A DNA stretch of 64,000 nucleotides from Cystobacter ferrugineus (GCF_001887355.1 NZ_MPIN01000006.1:310001-374000); one strand, 5' to 3'. Shown: positions 36,162-45,779, counted from the first letter of the stretch. The notes: generated from the sequence alone by a model not told the origin. Translations and numbers: made by a program.

Positions 36162-38381
36162 CTAGTTCGGAAATTCAAGGCCCTTGGCAAGTGCGCAGAC
36201 GAAGAACAGCTTCCCCTCCGCGCGATGAATGACGTGGTTCTTCGCGTTCACCTCAAGCTGCGAGACCTGTTCGCCCTTTGCGTGCAGTTCCTTCACTGCT
36301 GCAATCAAACGAGACGCATCCGCGCCACAAGCCGGATCCTGAGCACGCTCCCCGACTCGAGCGAACACCTCGCCGCCAAGCACGCGCTTGCTAATAACAC
36401 CCCCGGCCTTCTTCTTGAATCGTAAGCCCTCAATCGTCGTTGGGACGGAGCTAGAAGGATACTGAACACCTGGCACGGCCGTCTTGACCCACTCATCAAG
36501 TTGCGCGGCATCGCCGGGCTCTGCAGCATCGGCAGTCATCTGAAACCGGAGCGGTTCCGCAAGGCGGGTCACGAACCTTGTCGTCCAGTCTTCAGCCTCG
36601 GCGACCCGAACGAGCACAAACTGGCACCGAGGGGTGATCCGGAACCGCCCAGTTCCACCCTTGACCGCCCGAACGAGTTCCGCAAGCTGGCCAGGGTTCA
36701 CGGCAAACCGGCCCTGCACATCGCGCACATTGCCTCGGGTATCGCAGCTCAGTTCCATTCCCTCATAGGCACCTGGATAGACGGCTCCCTGGGTGAGAGC
36801 GCTTGCGTCTACCTCCAACTCGGAAGGAAGCGGCGCCCGAGGAGGCCCTGCCTGGGGCTGTGGTTCGGTCCTTGGCTCCCAGAAGTAGTAGAGATTGCGC
36901 TCGACCCCCGTGGTCTTGTCCCAATCGAGCTTACCGTAGATAAAATCGTCGACGGTATCGCGTGCATACAAGACATGAATGCAGGAGGTCTTTTCCTCCC
37001 CTGCCGGTCCTCGGTGCCTTCGAAGCACGCGACCGAGGCTCTGGATCCGCTGGCGCACTGAGGTCGATGACGCGACAATGATGCCGATGTCCACGGCCGG
37101 AACATTGAAGCCTTCAATGAGCGATCGGGCCGAGACGATGACCTTGGCGATTCCTCTTCTGAAGATGTCGAGACCGGCCTCCCTGACCGACGTCGGCAGC
37201 TCGCTGTGCTCGGCAATCGCCGGTAAACCGGCGTTACGCAGCCGGACGAAGAGACGCATCACCTCATCAATGCTCTCGTGAAACAGGATCGCACGCGCGT
37301 CAGGATTGAGTTGGAACTCCCTCATGAGGAGCAGCTCAACGGCATCCGATCGAGCAGCCATCGAGTGGAGGAGTTCCTTGCGCCTGCTGATGTCGCCCAT
37401 CAGCTTGTTGGCCAGCGTGCCTACTTCGCTCCCACCTCGGCTCGACATCATCCGCGCCCACTGGAAGAAGGCTGATCCGGACGAACGCTCGCTTGGAGCA
37501 CGGTTCCTTAGCTCCGACTGCGAGTCCGAGATCGAGCGCGAAAGTCTCTCGTACCTGCCGCGCTCCTCTTCGGTGAGCGGGAGCCCATAGTGGTGAATCG
37601 TGAAGGTCGGGACGATCCCAAGCTTCAGCGCATCGGCTAGCGTGAAGTCGTAGATGATTGGTCCAAGGGCTTGGCCGAGAATCGAGCCCTCATAGCCCGC
37701 CTCCTCCTCGGTTGGTTCGTCATCATCGCGCTCGGGAGTCGCCGAGAGGCCTAGGCTGAACGCACGCTCGGTCTCGAAGACCTGGGACATCTCCTTTGAG
37801 CCGAGCCTGTGGCACTCGTCGGCTACCAGCAGGAGTCGCTTGCCGATGCGCTCCTTGCGTACCATCCGAGGTAGGAGCTTGTGAGCCGATGACAGCACCG
37901 CGATGAGCACCCGCCGGCCCTCGGTGAAATCGTCCTTGTAGCCCCCCCCGAGGCGACCGATCGCCGTGCGCGGCAGGTTCCCATGTGTGAGAAGCTCCTC
38001 GTACCACTGGTGCATGAGGACGATGGTCGGAACGACCACCGCCACGCGGAGATCCGGCACGCGCTCGTTCTGGAGCTTCTCGGCGAGCGCGAGTGCGAGG
38101 AGGGTCTTGCCTGCGCCAGTGACGACCTTGACAGTTCCCCGGCCGTTCGCCTTGAACCAGCGCTCGATGCACTCCCTCTGCCATTCGTAGAGATCGACAC
38201 CTTGGGCCAAGCGCCACTCGTCTGGAACGGTAGCAGGGACCCCAACTGGTGCCTCCGAGGCCTGGTCGACGCCGACCCCTCGGCCGTCGCGAATATCCAG
38301 CCACTCCAGCAGGCGAAGCTGGTGCAGCATCAGTCGCTCGGCATCGCCCAAATGCGCCGCGTCTTCGCGCTCATTGCTCAT
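36162..38381 (-). CDS. SF2 DNA helicase (XPB/type III res-like) with C-terminal accessory module
   Basis: 739 residues. Q-like motif DLYEWQRECIERWF (63-76); Walker A VTGAGKT (87-93); DECH box (188-191); motif III SAT (213-215); motif VI QSLGRVLRRHRG at about 450. This layout is that of XPB/Rad25-like and restriction-type helicases that translocate on duplex DNA. No nuclease motif is seen. Residues about 545-739 are an extension that resembles the two small proteins downstream (GRFRITPRCQFVLVRVAEAE; VKTAVPGVQYPSSS). The start codon overlaps the kinase stop (ATGA). In the island it is the likely motor acting on incoming DNA. Confidence 0.88.
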   Translation of the reverse strand: MSNEREDAAHLGDAERLMLHQLRLLEWLDIRDGRGVGVDQASEAPVGVPATVPDEWRLAQGVDLYEWQRECIERWFKANGRGTVKVVTGAGKTLLALALAEKLQNERVPDLRVAVVVPTIVLMHQWYEELLTHGNLPRTAIGRLGGGYKDDFTEGRRVLIAVLSSAHKLLPRMVRKERIGKRLLLVADECHRLGSKEMSQVFETERAFSLGLSATPERDDDEPTEEEAGYEGSILGQALGPIIYDFTLADALKLGIVPTFTIHHYGLPLTEEERGRYERLSRSISDSQSELRNRAPSERSSGSAFFQWARMMSSRGGSEVGTLANKLMGDISRRKELLHSMAARSDAVELLLMREFQLNPDARAILFHESIDEVMRLFVRLRNAGLPAIAEHSELPTSVREAGLDIFRRGIAKVIVSARSLIEGFNVPAVDIGIIVASSTSVRQRIQSLGRVLRRHRGPAGEEKTSCIHVLYARDTVDDFIYGKLDWDKTTGVERNLYYFWEPRTEPQPQAGPPRAPLPSELEVDASALTQGAVYPGAYEGMELSCDTRGNVRDVQGRFAVNPGQLAELVRAVKGGTGRFRITPRCQFVLVRVAEAEDWTTRFVTRLAEPLRFQMTADAAEPGDAAQLDEWVKTAVPGVQYPSSSVPTTIEGLRFKKKAGGVISKRVLGGEVFARVGERAQDPACGADASRLIAAVKELHAKGEQVSQLEVNAKNHVIHRAEGKLFFVCALAKGLEFPN

Positions 38382-39979
38382 CGACCATCCTCGTTCGTGT
38401 CGCTCTCTCGTCCGAGAAGCCGTGCAAGTTTCTGGGCTTGCTCCCCGGCGCCCTCGACCTCCTGAAGGCGCTGCAGGTACCGCTCCGCGCGATCCCGATT
38501 ACCCTGGATGGCGCGAACGCGGGCCATCTGGAAGAGGGCGGTTGGCTCGAACTCGTCGAGCATCAACGCCTCGTTGAAGTACTGGCACGCGAGCTCCACC
38601 TGATTCTGCTGCAAGTAGGCCAAGCCCAGCTTTGCGCACACTAGTGCGGACGGCGGGCCCTCCGACAGAAGCTGCTTGAGCACCTCGACGGATGCCCGGA
38701 ATCGACCTGCGAGACCGAGCGCCACGCCGTGCCGGTACCGATACCAGCGCTTATCGGGCCACCGCTCAGCCAACCACGCGAACCCCTCCGCGGCGGGCTC
38801 GTACTTCTTCAGTTGGACATCAAGCTCGGCCATGCCCTCGACGGGATCTCTAAGTTCGTGATCCTGGGCGCCGTTGCTCCTGAGCCAACTGATCGCTCGC
38901 TGGTAAACAGCCCGCGCGGCATCGAGCCGACCGACCCGCTTGGCGGCTTGCGCATAGACGAGCAGGACCTGCGGCGAGGTCGACATGCGCCGCATGGCCT
39001 TCTCCAGCTGCGCGATGGCGTCGTCGATCTGACCCTTCTCCATGAGCTCGCGCGCCAGCTGCGCAAGTTCGTCGACGGGGCGCTGGATCACCGGCTCGAC
39101 CGCAACCGGAGCATTGATCGGCGTCGACGCCTTCCCCTCCAGATCGGAGCGCAGCTGATCGATCGCGGCAAGGAGTGCTGCGCCGGTCGGGTAGCGTCTG
39201 TCTGGCCGCTTATCGAGGCACTTCCAGACGACCGCGTCGAGTGCTGGCGGGACGGAAGGATTCAACTCGATGGGGCGCGGAAACGTCGCCAGGTTGATGG
39301 CTTCAGAGATTGTTCGGCGGGGGAACCGTCCAGTCAGGAATCGATAGGCGATCACTCCGAAGGCGTAGATGTCACTCGAGACAAAACGCTGACCGCGGCC
39401 GTCTGTGCTCCGTCCCATGACCTCAGGCGCGAGATATGGCCACGCCCCCACGCCATTGGTCTCAACAAACCGATCCTCGATGGTCCGACTCTGGCCGAAA
39501 TCAACGAGACGGACGTTGTCACCCTCAAGCAGGACGTTATCGAGTTTCAGGTCGCCATGAACGCATGGAGGGTCCTGGACGTGCAGATAGGCGAGCGCAT
39601 CCGCGATGTCGCGGAGCCACTTCAGGACCTCGTCCAGGGAGACCGGATGAGGAGAGTCGTCGTCTCCCACTCGCTGGAGCAGCGTCTTACCCGGCACGTA
39701 CTCCATCCACATCACGACCAAACCATCGATGCGGGATGCGCCGAAGACCTGGACCAAGCGGGCATGCTTGAAGGCGCTCGCAATCGTCGCCTCCTCAAGC
39801 AGCTTCCGAGTCGCGCGGTCCTGGTGGTGGTAGATCTTCACCGCTACCTGCGGCGGAAGCATCTCGTCGCCGATGACGTCTGCAAGCCAGACGTCCCCGT
39901 AGCTGCCGCGCCCTAGAATCTCGACCATGCGGAACTTCCCGCCAAGGACGACGCCAGCTGCGAGATCGGCCAGTCTCAT
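38378..39979 (-). CDS. Ser/Thr protein kinase with C-terminal TPR repeats
   Basis: 533 residues. Kinase domain 1-275: glycine loop GRGSYGDVW (23-31), Lys48 (VAVKIY), catalytic loop HGDLKLDN with Asp143 and Asn148 (HGD in place of HRD), DFG at 160-162 and APE in LAPEVMG. All catalytic residues are present, so it should be active. Residues about 305-520 are TPR-like helical pairs (AELMEKGQIDDAIAQLEKAM region, CAKLGLAYLQQNQVELACQY). No membrane helix, unlike PknB-type sensors, so it is a cytosolic kinase. It overlaps both neighbours by 4 bases. Kinases occur in several phage-defence systems, where they inactivate host or phage proteins. Confidence 0.92.
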   Translation of the reverse strand: MRLADLAAGVVLGGKFRMVEILGRGSYGDVWLADVIGDEMLPPQVAVKIYHHQDRATRKLLEEATIASAFKHARLVQVFGASRIDGLVVMWMEYVPGKTLLQRVGDDDSPHPVSLDEVLKWLRDIADALAYLHVQDPPCVHGDLKLDNVLLEGDNVRLVDFGQSRTIEDRFVETNGVGAWPYLAPEVMGRSTDGRGQRFVSSDIYAFGVIAYRFLTGRFPRRTISEAINLATFPRPIELNPSVPPALDAVVWKCLDKRPDRRYPTGAALLAAIDQLRSDLEGKASTPINAPVAVEPVIQRPVDELAQLARELMEKGQIDDAIAQLEKAMRRMSTSPQVLLVYAQAAKRVGRLDAARAVYQRAISWLRSNGAQDHELRDPVEGMAELDVQLKKYEPAAEGFAWLAERWPDKRWYRYRHGVALGLAGRFRASVEVLKQLLSEGPPSALVCAKLGLAYLQQNQVELACQYFNEALMLDEFEPTALFQMARVRAIQGNRDRAERYLQRLQEVEGAGEQAQKLARLLGRESDTNEDGR

Positions 39980-40554
39980 GCCTGCACCGCCTGGAGACGA
40001 CGCCGCTCCTCGGGGCCGCCGAACACGGCGGTGACGAGTACGAACCTCGACTCAGTTCCAAGGCCCGGAACCACCAGTCCATCGCTCGTCCGGAAGCCGT
40101 CATGCGAAACGGCGCGGACTTCGTCCAGCCCGCGGAGGTCGGTTCCTGCAATGGCCCAAGCCATCAGGAGCAGCACGCGCGGTTCCTCGCCGAGTTCGTG
40201 GTGAGTTCTGAGGAGATTCCGCGCCTTCCCGATAAGATTCCGCTGTCCAGGCTCGAATCGCTCGAACTCGCCAAGCAGGGCTACCGCTGGCGTCGGACGG
40301 GACCACCAAGCCACATCCGGCCTGACCGAGTAGCCAGTGCCACCTAGCGATACCCGAACCGGATACTCGGACATCGCCCAGCAGCCCACCTTCCGCCCGA
40401 GCGCAGAGAGGTAGTTGCAGCCAAGGGAATGGATCGTGACGCTGAAGTCCTCGACGCCCCAATCCGTGAGCATGGGGAAGTCGCTCTTGGCGAATGCCAA
40501 GGTCTCGAACTCGGCGCGAAGGGCGCGCTCGATTTCGCGGACGTTCGTTGTCAC
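39976..40554 (-). CDS. hypothetical protein, possible PD-(D/E)xK-type fold
   Basis: 192 residues from a GTG at 40554 (preceded by GGGAGG and overlapping the HerA stop as GTGA). No clear family. Residues 78-100 read VRPDVAWWSRPTPAVALLGEFERF: an Asp (80) after an RP pair, then a strand ending in Glu96-Phe-Glu98, followed by Lys110 and Asn113 in a helix. This spacing is like the PD...(D/E)x(K/E) core of restriction-type nucleases, with the last residue changed. If right, it is the nuclease that partners HerA; if wrong, it is an orphan. It overlaps the kinase gene by 4 bases. Confidence 0.5.
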   Translation of the reverse strand: MTTNVREIERALRAEFETLAFAKSDFPMLTDWGVEDFSVTIHSLGCNYLSALGRKVGCWAMSEYPVRVSLGGTGYSVRPDVAWWSRPTPAVALLGEFERFEPGQRNLIGKARNLLRTHHELGEEPRVLLLMAWAIAGTDLRGLDEVRAVSHDGFRTSDGLVVPGLGTESRFVLVTAVFGGPEERRRLQAVQA

Positions 40555-42251
40555 GGCAGCCTCCCAGGCCCCCACTCCTCGAGGATCTTCGGCGATTCTC
40601 CACCGTGCTTTAGCGCCTTGTACCCGACGCGCACCAGGAGCGGTGCCGGAATGGAGCGACCGGAGATCAGCGCCTCTCCGGTCGACAGCGCGGGAAGCTC
40701 ATCGACGTCGGCCTTGCTGAGCTGCTCGGTCGACTTGACGATGAACTTCTGATCGTCCGGGTTCTTGATCCGCATCGTGATCAGCGTGTTGCACTGGCTG
40801 GTGACGTCAGGATCGAGCTTCGAGGGACGCTGACTCACGATGGCGAATCCAACGCCAAACTTGCGGCCCTCGGCGGCGATCCTCTTGATGATGTTGCGGC
40901 TCAGTGACTGCCCGCCGGCGGGGGCAAAATTGTGGCCTTCCTCATAGACGATGAAGCAGGGGCGGAGCGGATCCGTCTTGCTTGAGGCTGCATCCATTAT
41001 TTCCGCTGACATCAGCGCGACGATGATCTGCCTCGCGTCGTCCGAGAGGCCCTGGAGGTCGACGATCACCAAGCGCCCAAGCCCGCGGCCACGACGCCCA
41101 ATGAGGTCACGGATGTCCGTGGCCTGCTTACATCCTGCTCTGTAGAAGGACTTCGCCTCGGCGAGAACAGCACGGAGTCGCATGCCGGCGATGGCAGCGC
41201 TCCGGGCCCCGAGGGCCTTCTGCTCCTCCGGCGTGAGGTTCAGGTCCGGGTCGTTTCGGACGTCGTCCAAGCGCCGACTCAGGAGGTCCAAGAGCGTCTG
41301 GACATCCCGCGGCTTGTTTGGCTCGTCCTTCTCCCACTTCCGCAGAGCGACATCGAGCACGCGCATTTGCGGCTCGGTGATGCCCGGTAGGATACCGCCG
41401 AGCGCGTCCAGGTCGTAGTTGTCGAACTGGAGGGCGAGACGGACGTTGGCGCTCGAGTACTTCAGGTCGAAGCTCTCGTCCTGGGGCGTGCAGACGATGA
41501 TTCCGGCGTTCGAGTTCTGCAGCTTGCGGAAGTTCTCCAGGATCTTGGGCAGCACCGGCCGATCGCGCGGGTCCTGGACCGTCTCAATGTCGGGGTTCGT
41601 GCGTATCTGGCCGCCCTCGAAGGCACGGCCGTACTCGCCATGCGGGTCGAAGACGACCACCGTTCCGTTCATCTGCGCGACGAGCCGCTCAATGATCCGA
41701 CCAACGGTGTAGGACTTTCCCGAGCCGGTCATCGCGAGCACGGCGAGGTGCTCGGTCGCCAGCGTGTTGACGTCGAGGTAGATTGGCACCGTGCCCTCGC
41801 CGACCTCGTAGCCGACGAGGTTGCCGATGTGGATCGACGAGTCCTCGCTAAACTCGTAGAACCGGCGGAGGAAGTCGTAGTCCACCCCGTACACCTTCGA
41901 CCCGGGGTCAAGCGGTCGACGAGGCATTCGGATTTCACCGGACCGTGGATCCTTGAACCCAACGAGCTCGACAATCGCGTAGAGGGTCTCGCCGCTTACC
42001 ATCGACCCCGGCAGAACGTTGACCTCGCCGATGCCCTCACCAAGCGCCTCCGAGAAAAGAACATTAGTTCTTGAGAGGCTGACGATGCGCCCCATGCAAT
42101 CGGTCTCGGGATCGCCTTTGCGCTCCACATGCGGAATGCGCACGAACTCGCCGCGCCGGGCGGCAAAGGACCCAAGAAGTGCGACATGCAACTCCGTGGG
42201 GTTCCCTGTGTTCCCGATTAGTTTGCCGAGATGGTCCGTTGGTGTGCGCAT
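40551..42251 (-). CDS. HerA/FtsK-type DNA-translocating ATPase
   Basis: 566 residues from MRTPTDHL (GGAGAA upstream); a longer frame runs back across the HsdS gap and is rejected. N-terminal HAS-barrel-like domain (about 10-150, beta-rich), then Walker A AMTGSGKSYTVG (173-184), a long insert, Walker B FIVYEEGHNFAP (433-444, Glu437-Glu438) and an SQRPSKLDPDVTSQCNTLI motif with the arginine and sensor residues. This is the archaeo-eubacterial HerA family, hexameric DNA pumps that work with a nuclease (NurA, Sir2 or others). In bacteria such ATPases are often part of anti-phage systems. It lies between the HsdS gene and the small protein at 39976-40554. Confidence 0.9.
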   Translation of the reverse strand: MRTPTDHLGKLIGNTGNPTELHVALLGSFAARRGEFVRIPHVERKGDPETDCMGRIVSLSRTNVLFSEALGEGIGEVNVLPGSMVSGETLYAIVELVGFKDPRSGEIRMPRRPLDPGSKVYGVDYDFLRRFYEFSEDSSIHIGNLVGYEVGEGTVPIYLDVNTLATEHLAVLAMTGSGKSYTVGRIIERLVAQMNGTVVVFDPHGEYGRAFEGGQIRTNPDIETVQDPRDRPVLPKILENFRKLQNSNAGIIVCTPQDESFDLKYSSANVRLALQFDNYDLDALGGILPGITEPQMRVLDVALRKWEKDEPNKPRDVQTLLDLLSRRLDDVRNDPDLNLTPEEQKALGARSAAIAGMRLRAVLAEAKSFYRAGCKQATDIRDLIGRRGRGLGRLVIVDLQGLSDDARQIIVALMSAEIMDAASSKTDPLRPCFIVYEEGHNFAPAGGQSLSRNIIKRIAAEGRKFGVGFAIVSQRPSKLDPDVTSQCNTLITMRIKNPDDQKFIVKSTEQLSKADVDELPALSTGEALISGRSIPAPLLVRVGYKALKHGGESPKILEEWGPGRLP

Positions 42252-42282
42252 TCTTGAGTTCTCCAATCGATGCGACGCATCG

Positions 42283-43725
42283 CTAGCCGTTCGCCTTGAG
42301 CCACCGGTCAATCTCTTCGCCGCGAGACAAAAGCGCTTTAGTATCAAGGGTTCCGGATATCAGCTCATCGACGTTCTTCTTCGCCTCCAGCACCAATGAG
42401 CTAGCTTCATGGGCGTAGGAGTTGGCACGCAGCAAGACCTCGCCCATTTCCTGAACCACTTCACTCCCGGGATCAGGGATCCAGACATTGAGTGGTACAG
42501 CTCGCTCGATCGCCGGGTAGATGCCCCCAGAGTTCCATCTCATGAGCTGATGGGTAGCAATGTCGTGCACGAGGCAGGCTCGGACATAAGCGCCAGCAGC
42601 TCCTGTCTTTGCTCGCAAGACACAGAACCCCGAGGACGCGACAGCTTGTTCCTGTTCGATATGCACTTGAGCTATCGCCTTCAGATTGGGTCTGACGGTC
42701 GATACAAGGATGTCCCCAGGGCCAACGAGGTACTTTGCTCGTGATGGCGCTTGGTCGCAGCGAATGATCTCCGGCACGGCTTCACCGGTAATCGGATTGA
42801 GGCCACCGATTTCGTAATAGGGGAACGTCGGTTGTCCCCATGCCTCAATGTCCGCCCCCCTAGTAACATGCTGGCACAGCGACCTGACTCTCACGAGGCC
42901 AGGGCGATTCCGGCACGCATAGTCGAGATCCATAAATGACAAGCGATGGAACCACGAATCGAGGCGACTGGTGCTTATCTCGCTTGCTGAGATCCAACCT
43001 GGGGGGTCGCTCTCCGGAACTGCGAAGTCGCCGAACAGACGGTCGATTTCTGCGGCGGCTTTCACCCGAATCTGCTTTGCGAGTTCGCAGAGCCGTTGCG
43101 CCTTCCGCACCTTCCGTCCGATACCGGCCTGCACGTCTAGGCTCGGCAAGAGTACATGAAACGCGGCGACCTCGGGAGTGATGATGGTCCCTTGCACCGC
43201 GCCGGCTTGACGATGCTCTGTTTGAACTCGGCCAGCATCCGAGGAGAGCCATGCCACCAGATAACCAGGGTCGACGCGCTTGGTATTCGGGGCAATACGG
43301 AAGACGTGGCGACTGGCGACGGCAGGCAGCACCTCTCTCGAAACGAGCGCGCAGTTTCCAAGCGTTCCGTCTTTGGTGAAGACAACATCCCCCTCCCGGA
43401 GTTGATGGCGAGGCAGGGCGGCGAATCCCTCAATGCTGATTCGCTTCCAGGAGGAGCCGTCAATCAGGACGTCGCCTACGTTGTTCGCCTCGACGACCTT
43501 TACGCCGTCTTCGGCTTCACAAAACTCCATGTGCTTCGATGACTCATAGCCCGTCACATGGGCTATGTGGGTGACGATGTCCTTCACGCGAGCTACCTGG
43601 TGCTTGCTGGTTCGCAAGCGGGCCAAGAGCGACACGTGAGCGGGCCCGTAGAAGCGAGCATCGATCCGGCTAGGTTCCAGCAGGTCGACTGAGGTCCAGC
43701 TCGCAAACGTCGCATCGGGTCTCAT
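42283..43725 (-). CDS. hsdS: type I restriction-modification specificity subunit (HsdS)
   Basis: 480 residues with two target-recognition halves, the full-length type I form. First half: about 1-225, with FTKDGTLGNCALV and AFHVLLPSLDVQAGI followed by a long helix (KVRKAQRLCELAKQIRVKAA). Second half: about 235-480, with KYLVGPGDILVSTVRP and PLNVWIPDPGSEVVQEMGEV and a second helix. The two halves read out a split DNA site for the methylase encoded at 52626-54518. There is no HsdR in the window, so the pair is expected to mark self DNA for another effector. Confidence 0.88.
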   Translation of the reverse strand: MRPDATFASWTSVDLLEPSRIDARFYGPAHVSLLARLRTSKHQVARVKDIVTHIAHVTGYESSKHMEFCEAEDGVKVVEANNVGDVLIDGSSWKRISIEGFAALPRHQLREGDVVFTKDGTLGNCALVSREVLPAVASRHVFRIAPNTKRVDPGYLVAWLSSDAGRVQTEHRQAGAVQGTIITPEVAAFHVLLPSLDVQAGIGRKVRKAQRLCELAKQIRVKAAAEIDRLFGDFAVPESDPPGWISASEISTSRLDSWFHRLSFMDLDYACRNRPGLVRVRSLCQHVTRGADIEAWGQPTFPYYEIGGLNPITGEAVPEIIRCDQAPSRAKYLVGPGDILVSTVRPNLKAIAQVHIEQEQAVASSGFCVLRAKTGAAGAYVRACLVHDIATHQLMRWNSGGIYPAIERAVPLNVWIPDPGSEVVQEMGEVLLRANSYAHEASSLVLEAKKNVDELISGTLDTKALLSRGEEIDRWLKANG

Positions 43726-43759
43726 CGAGAAGCTCCGCTGTGTAGCTCAACCGGCAAGC

Positions 43760-44914
43760 TCATTCTTCCTCCCAACCTGCGAGCCAAGCCTGATCGACCT
43801 GTTCCTCGCGCATCGCACGCAGCGTCTCGCGTTTGTAGAATTCGAGCAGGCCGGGCTTCTTCACTACCTCGACGCCTTGCCGCGCGTACCACAGGGGCAA
43901 GGGCAGCGACCTCCGGTGATCGAAGTAGGTGAGGGCGACCAAGTCCGCGGCAAGGCGATCAAGAGCATCCGGGCCCCCACGCTCATGCCAGATCGCCGCA
44001 GAACCCAGCGTCGCCACCTGGACGGCTTGTCCACGCAGTCCCGTCAGGTAGTGGAAGCCGATGCTCCCCTTGCGGATTAGCGCCTGAGGGAACGCGGCCT
44101 TGTCCAGAAGGTCCTGATCACGATCGAAGGCGGCCGTCCGATGCTCGGGAAGGAGGATGCCCTGCAAGACCCGGTCGATGCCGACCGAGAGCACCTGGAC
44201 CCATTCCGTTTTAATGAGCCGCTCCACCTCGCCGTCGATCGGGTCCGGCGACACCTCCTGCCCTTTCTTCTCGAGGAGTCGCAAGAGGCTGCCGAAGCGC
44301 GCGCGGACAAGGGAGACGATTCGAGGTCCCTTGGGGTCAAACGGATAGCAGCGGTCGATGTGGCGAGACCAGAAGCTCTCAAGCCGGTCCTTCAGCGAAC
44401 CGACTTCGGATTTGAGGAGGCTGTCCGTCTCCGAGTCATCGAGAGCCTGCGCGTACTCCGCTTTCCCGAGTACGAGCGGCACATCGAGGAGTACAAGGTC
44501 GGGAAGTGGATCGGTGGCGAACACCTCATCGAGCAGGTCGTATACGAGGCCATAAGTCTTCCAGCCAAGCCTGCGCTCGTACTCAAGGAGGCTCATATCC
44601 CCCACATCAAGTCGGCTCTGCTGCCCGGAATGGCGGATGTCAGCGCCGGAGGCCACGAGCTCGTGGGCCAGAGCACCGATGCCATACAGGAGGCCGCTGA
44701 ATGCGTGGATCTTACGATGAGCCGCCGCGATTCCGACGGCGCGGCGCTTGATGTTGCGATCGATAACGAGCTTCCGAACGAGTCCCCCCTCCTTGAGACG
44801 AGGTGCGATCCGGTCGATGGCTCGAAGCTGTCGGGCGAGCTTTCCAACAGTCCCAAAAAGCCCCAGCTGGATCTGGGCTGTCATCTCCTGGGCGAGCGGG
44901 TTGTTCTCCTTCAT
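43760..44914 (-). CDS. hypothetical protein, possibly NurA-like
   Basis: 384 residues from MKENNP, whose ATG overlaps the previous stop by 4 bases. No firm family. Residues 59-83 (AVGIAAAHRKIHAFSGLLYG) and 139-150 (DLVLLDVPLVLG) lie where NurA nucleases have their VDGS and LDG-type strands. The second Asp is there (Asp144), but the first motif has Ala instead of Asp, so if related it may be inactive or have a shifted site. The C-terminal third has ERLIKTEWVQVLSV and a Tyr/Trp-rich end. NurA is the usual HerA partner and the HerA gene is two genes away, which is the main reason to suggest it. Confidence 0.4.
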   Translation of the reverse strand: MKENNPLAQEMTAQIQLGLFGTVGKLARQLRAIDRIAPRLKEGGLVRKLVIDRNIKRRAVGIAAAHRKIHAFSGLLYGIGALAHELVASGADIRHSGQQSRLDVGDMSLLEYERRLGWKTYGLVYDLLDEVFATDPLPDLVLLDVPLVLGKAEYAQALDDSETDSLLKSEVGSLKDRLESFWSRHIDRCYPFDPKGPRIVSLVRARFGSLLRLLEKKGQEVSPDPIDGEVERLIKTEWVQVLSVGIDRVLQGILLPEHRTAAFDRDQDLLDKAAFPQALIRKGSIGFHYLTGLRGQAVQVATLGSAAIWHERGGPDALDRLAADLVALTYFDHRRSLPLPLWYARQGVEVVKKPGLLEFYKRETLRAMREEQVDQAWLAGWEEE

Positions 44915-45777
44915 GGTTTCTCCGTCGCGGCCATTGCTTGCTCGACCCGCCGCAGGTGGGCTCCCCAACCGGAGGCCTTGAGCGCAGCTGCTATCTCAGG
45001 AGTCGAAGTCTCGGGCAACCTGTTGAGCACGCGCTGCAGTTCGACGGGCTTGAGTGCAATTCCGAGGTGCGCCTTGGCGCTACTGGCGAGATCAGCGGCC
45101 TTGTTCCCCTTGCAGGCGATCAGCGCGAGAAGTAGCGCCGCACCTACTGGCCCCTCATCACGAAGATAAGTTGCGAGGTCAGGTGCCGGCTCGGTAGGGC
45201 GCGTTTCCGGCTTCTTCGGGTGGTCGGAAGGACCTGTGAGCTTCTCTGCCTCCATGAGGATTCTCATGAGCAGCCGACGTTGTGCCTCGACCTGCACCCC
45301 GGACGGCCTGCCGGCCACTGACGCCGTGCAGATAACGATCGGCCCCGCGGTCATGTGCGGACGGAAGCAGAGAAGAACCGTGCCCACTCCGGTCGCAACT
45401 GCCCACCTGCCGACATGCAGCACGGTACGGAGCGAAGAGACTCCAGAAACGTCGTACTGCTGACCGTCTTCCCAGGCGACTCCATCGAAATTGCTCGCGC
45501 GTACTTCGATCGAGGAGGACGCTCCGACCAGTGGCGCGATGTCGCCGGCCCTCCATCGCGGTACAAGCAGCGATACGCGACCGGCCGCACTTCTGCGCCG
45601 CAGCATCTCTCTGCTGCGGTCGGGGTTGTCAGATACCCATAAGCCCGAGAGGATGAGGGGCTGCATGACGTCTGCTGCGGCAGAGTCGGCAATCCAGTCG
45701 ACCTGGTCCGCGAGTTCTTCAAGCTGCGCGAGGTCGCGACCGAACTGCTGGTTCTGGAGTGCTGCGCATCGCACCAT
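44911..45777 (-). CDS. hypothetical protein of the island operon
   Basis: 288 residues, not recognised. The N-terminal half is a beta/alpha region that reads like a phospholipase-D-type or receptor-like domain (SGLWVSDNPDRSREMLRRR, a block that could recognise a surface); the C-terminal part from about 205 is a small helical domain (GAALLLALIACKGNKAADLA). No membrane helix. Two bases separate it from the giant ATPase gene and it overlaps the next gene by 4 bases. A structural or adapter role beside the ATPase is possible. Confidence 0.55.
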   Translation of the reverse strand: MVRCAALQNQQFGRDLAQLEELADQVDWIADSAAADVMQPLILSGLWVSDNPDRSREMLRRRSAAGRVSLLVPRWRAGDIAPLVGASSSIEVRASNFDGVAWEDGQQYDVSGVSSLRTVLHVGRWAVATGVGTVLLCFRPHMTAGPIVICTASVAGRPSGVQVEAQRRLLMRILMEAEKLTGPSDHPKKPETRPTEPAPDLATYLRDEGPVGAALLLALIACKGNKAADLASSAKAHLGIALKPVELQRVLNRLPETSTPEIAAALKASGWGAHLRRVEQAMAATEKP

Positions 45778-45779
45778 GG

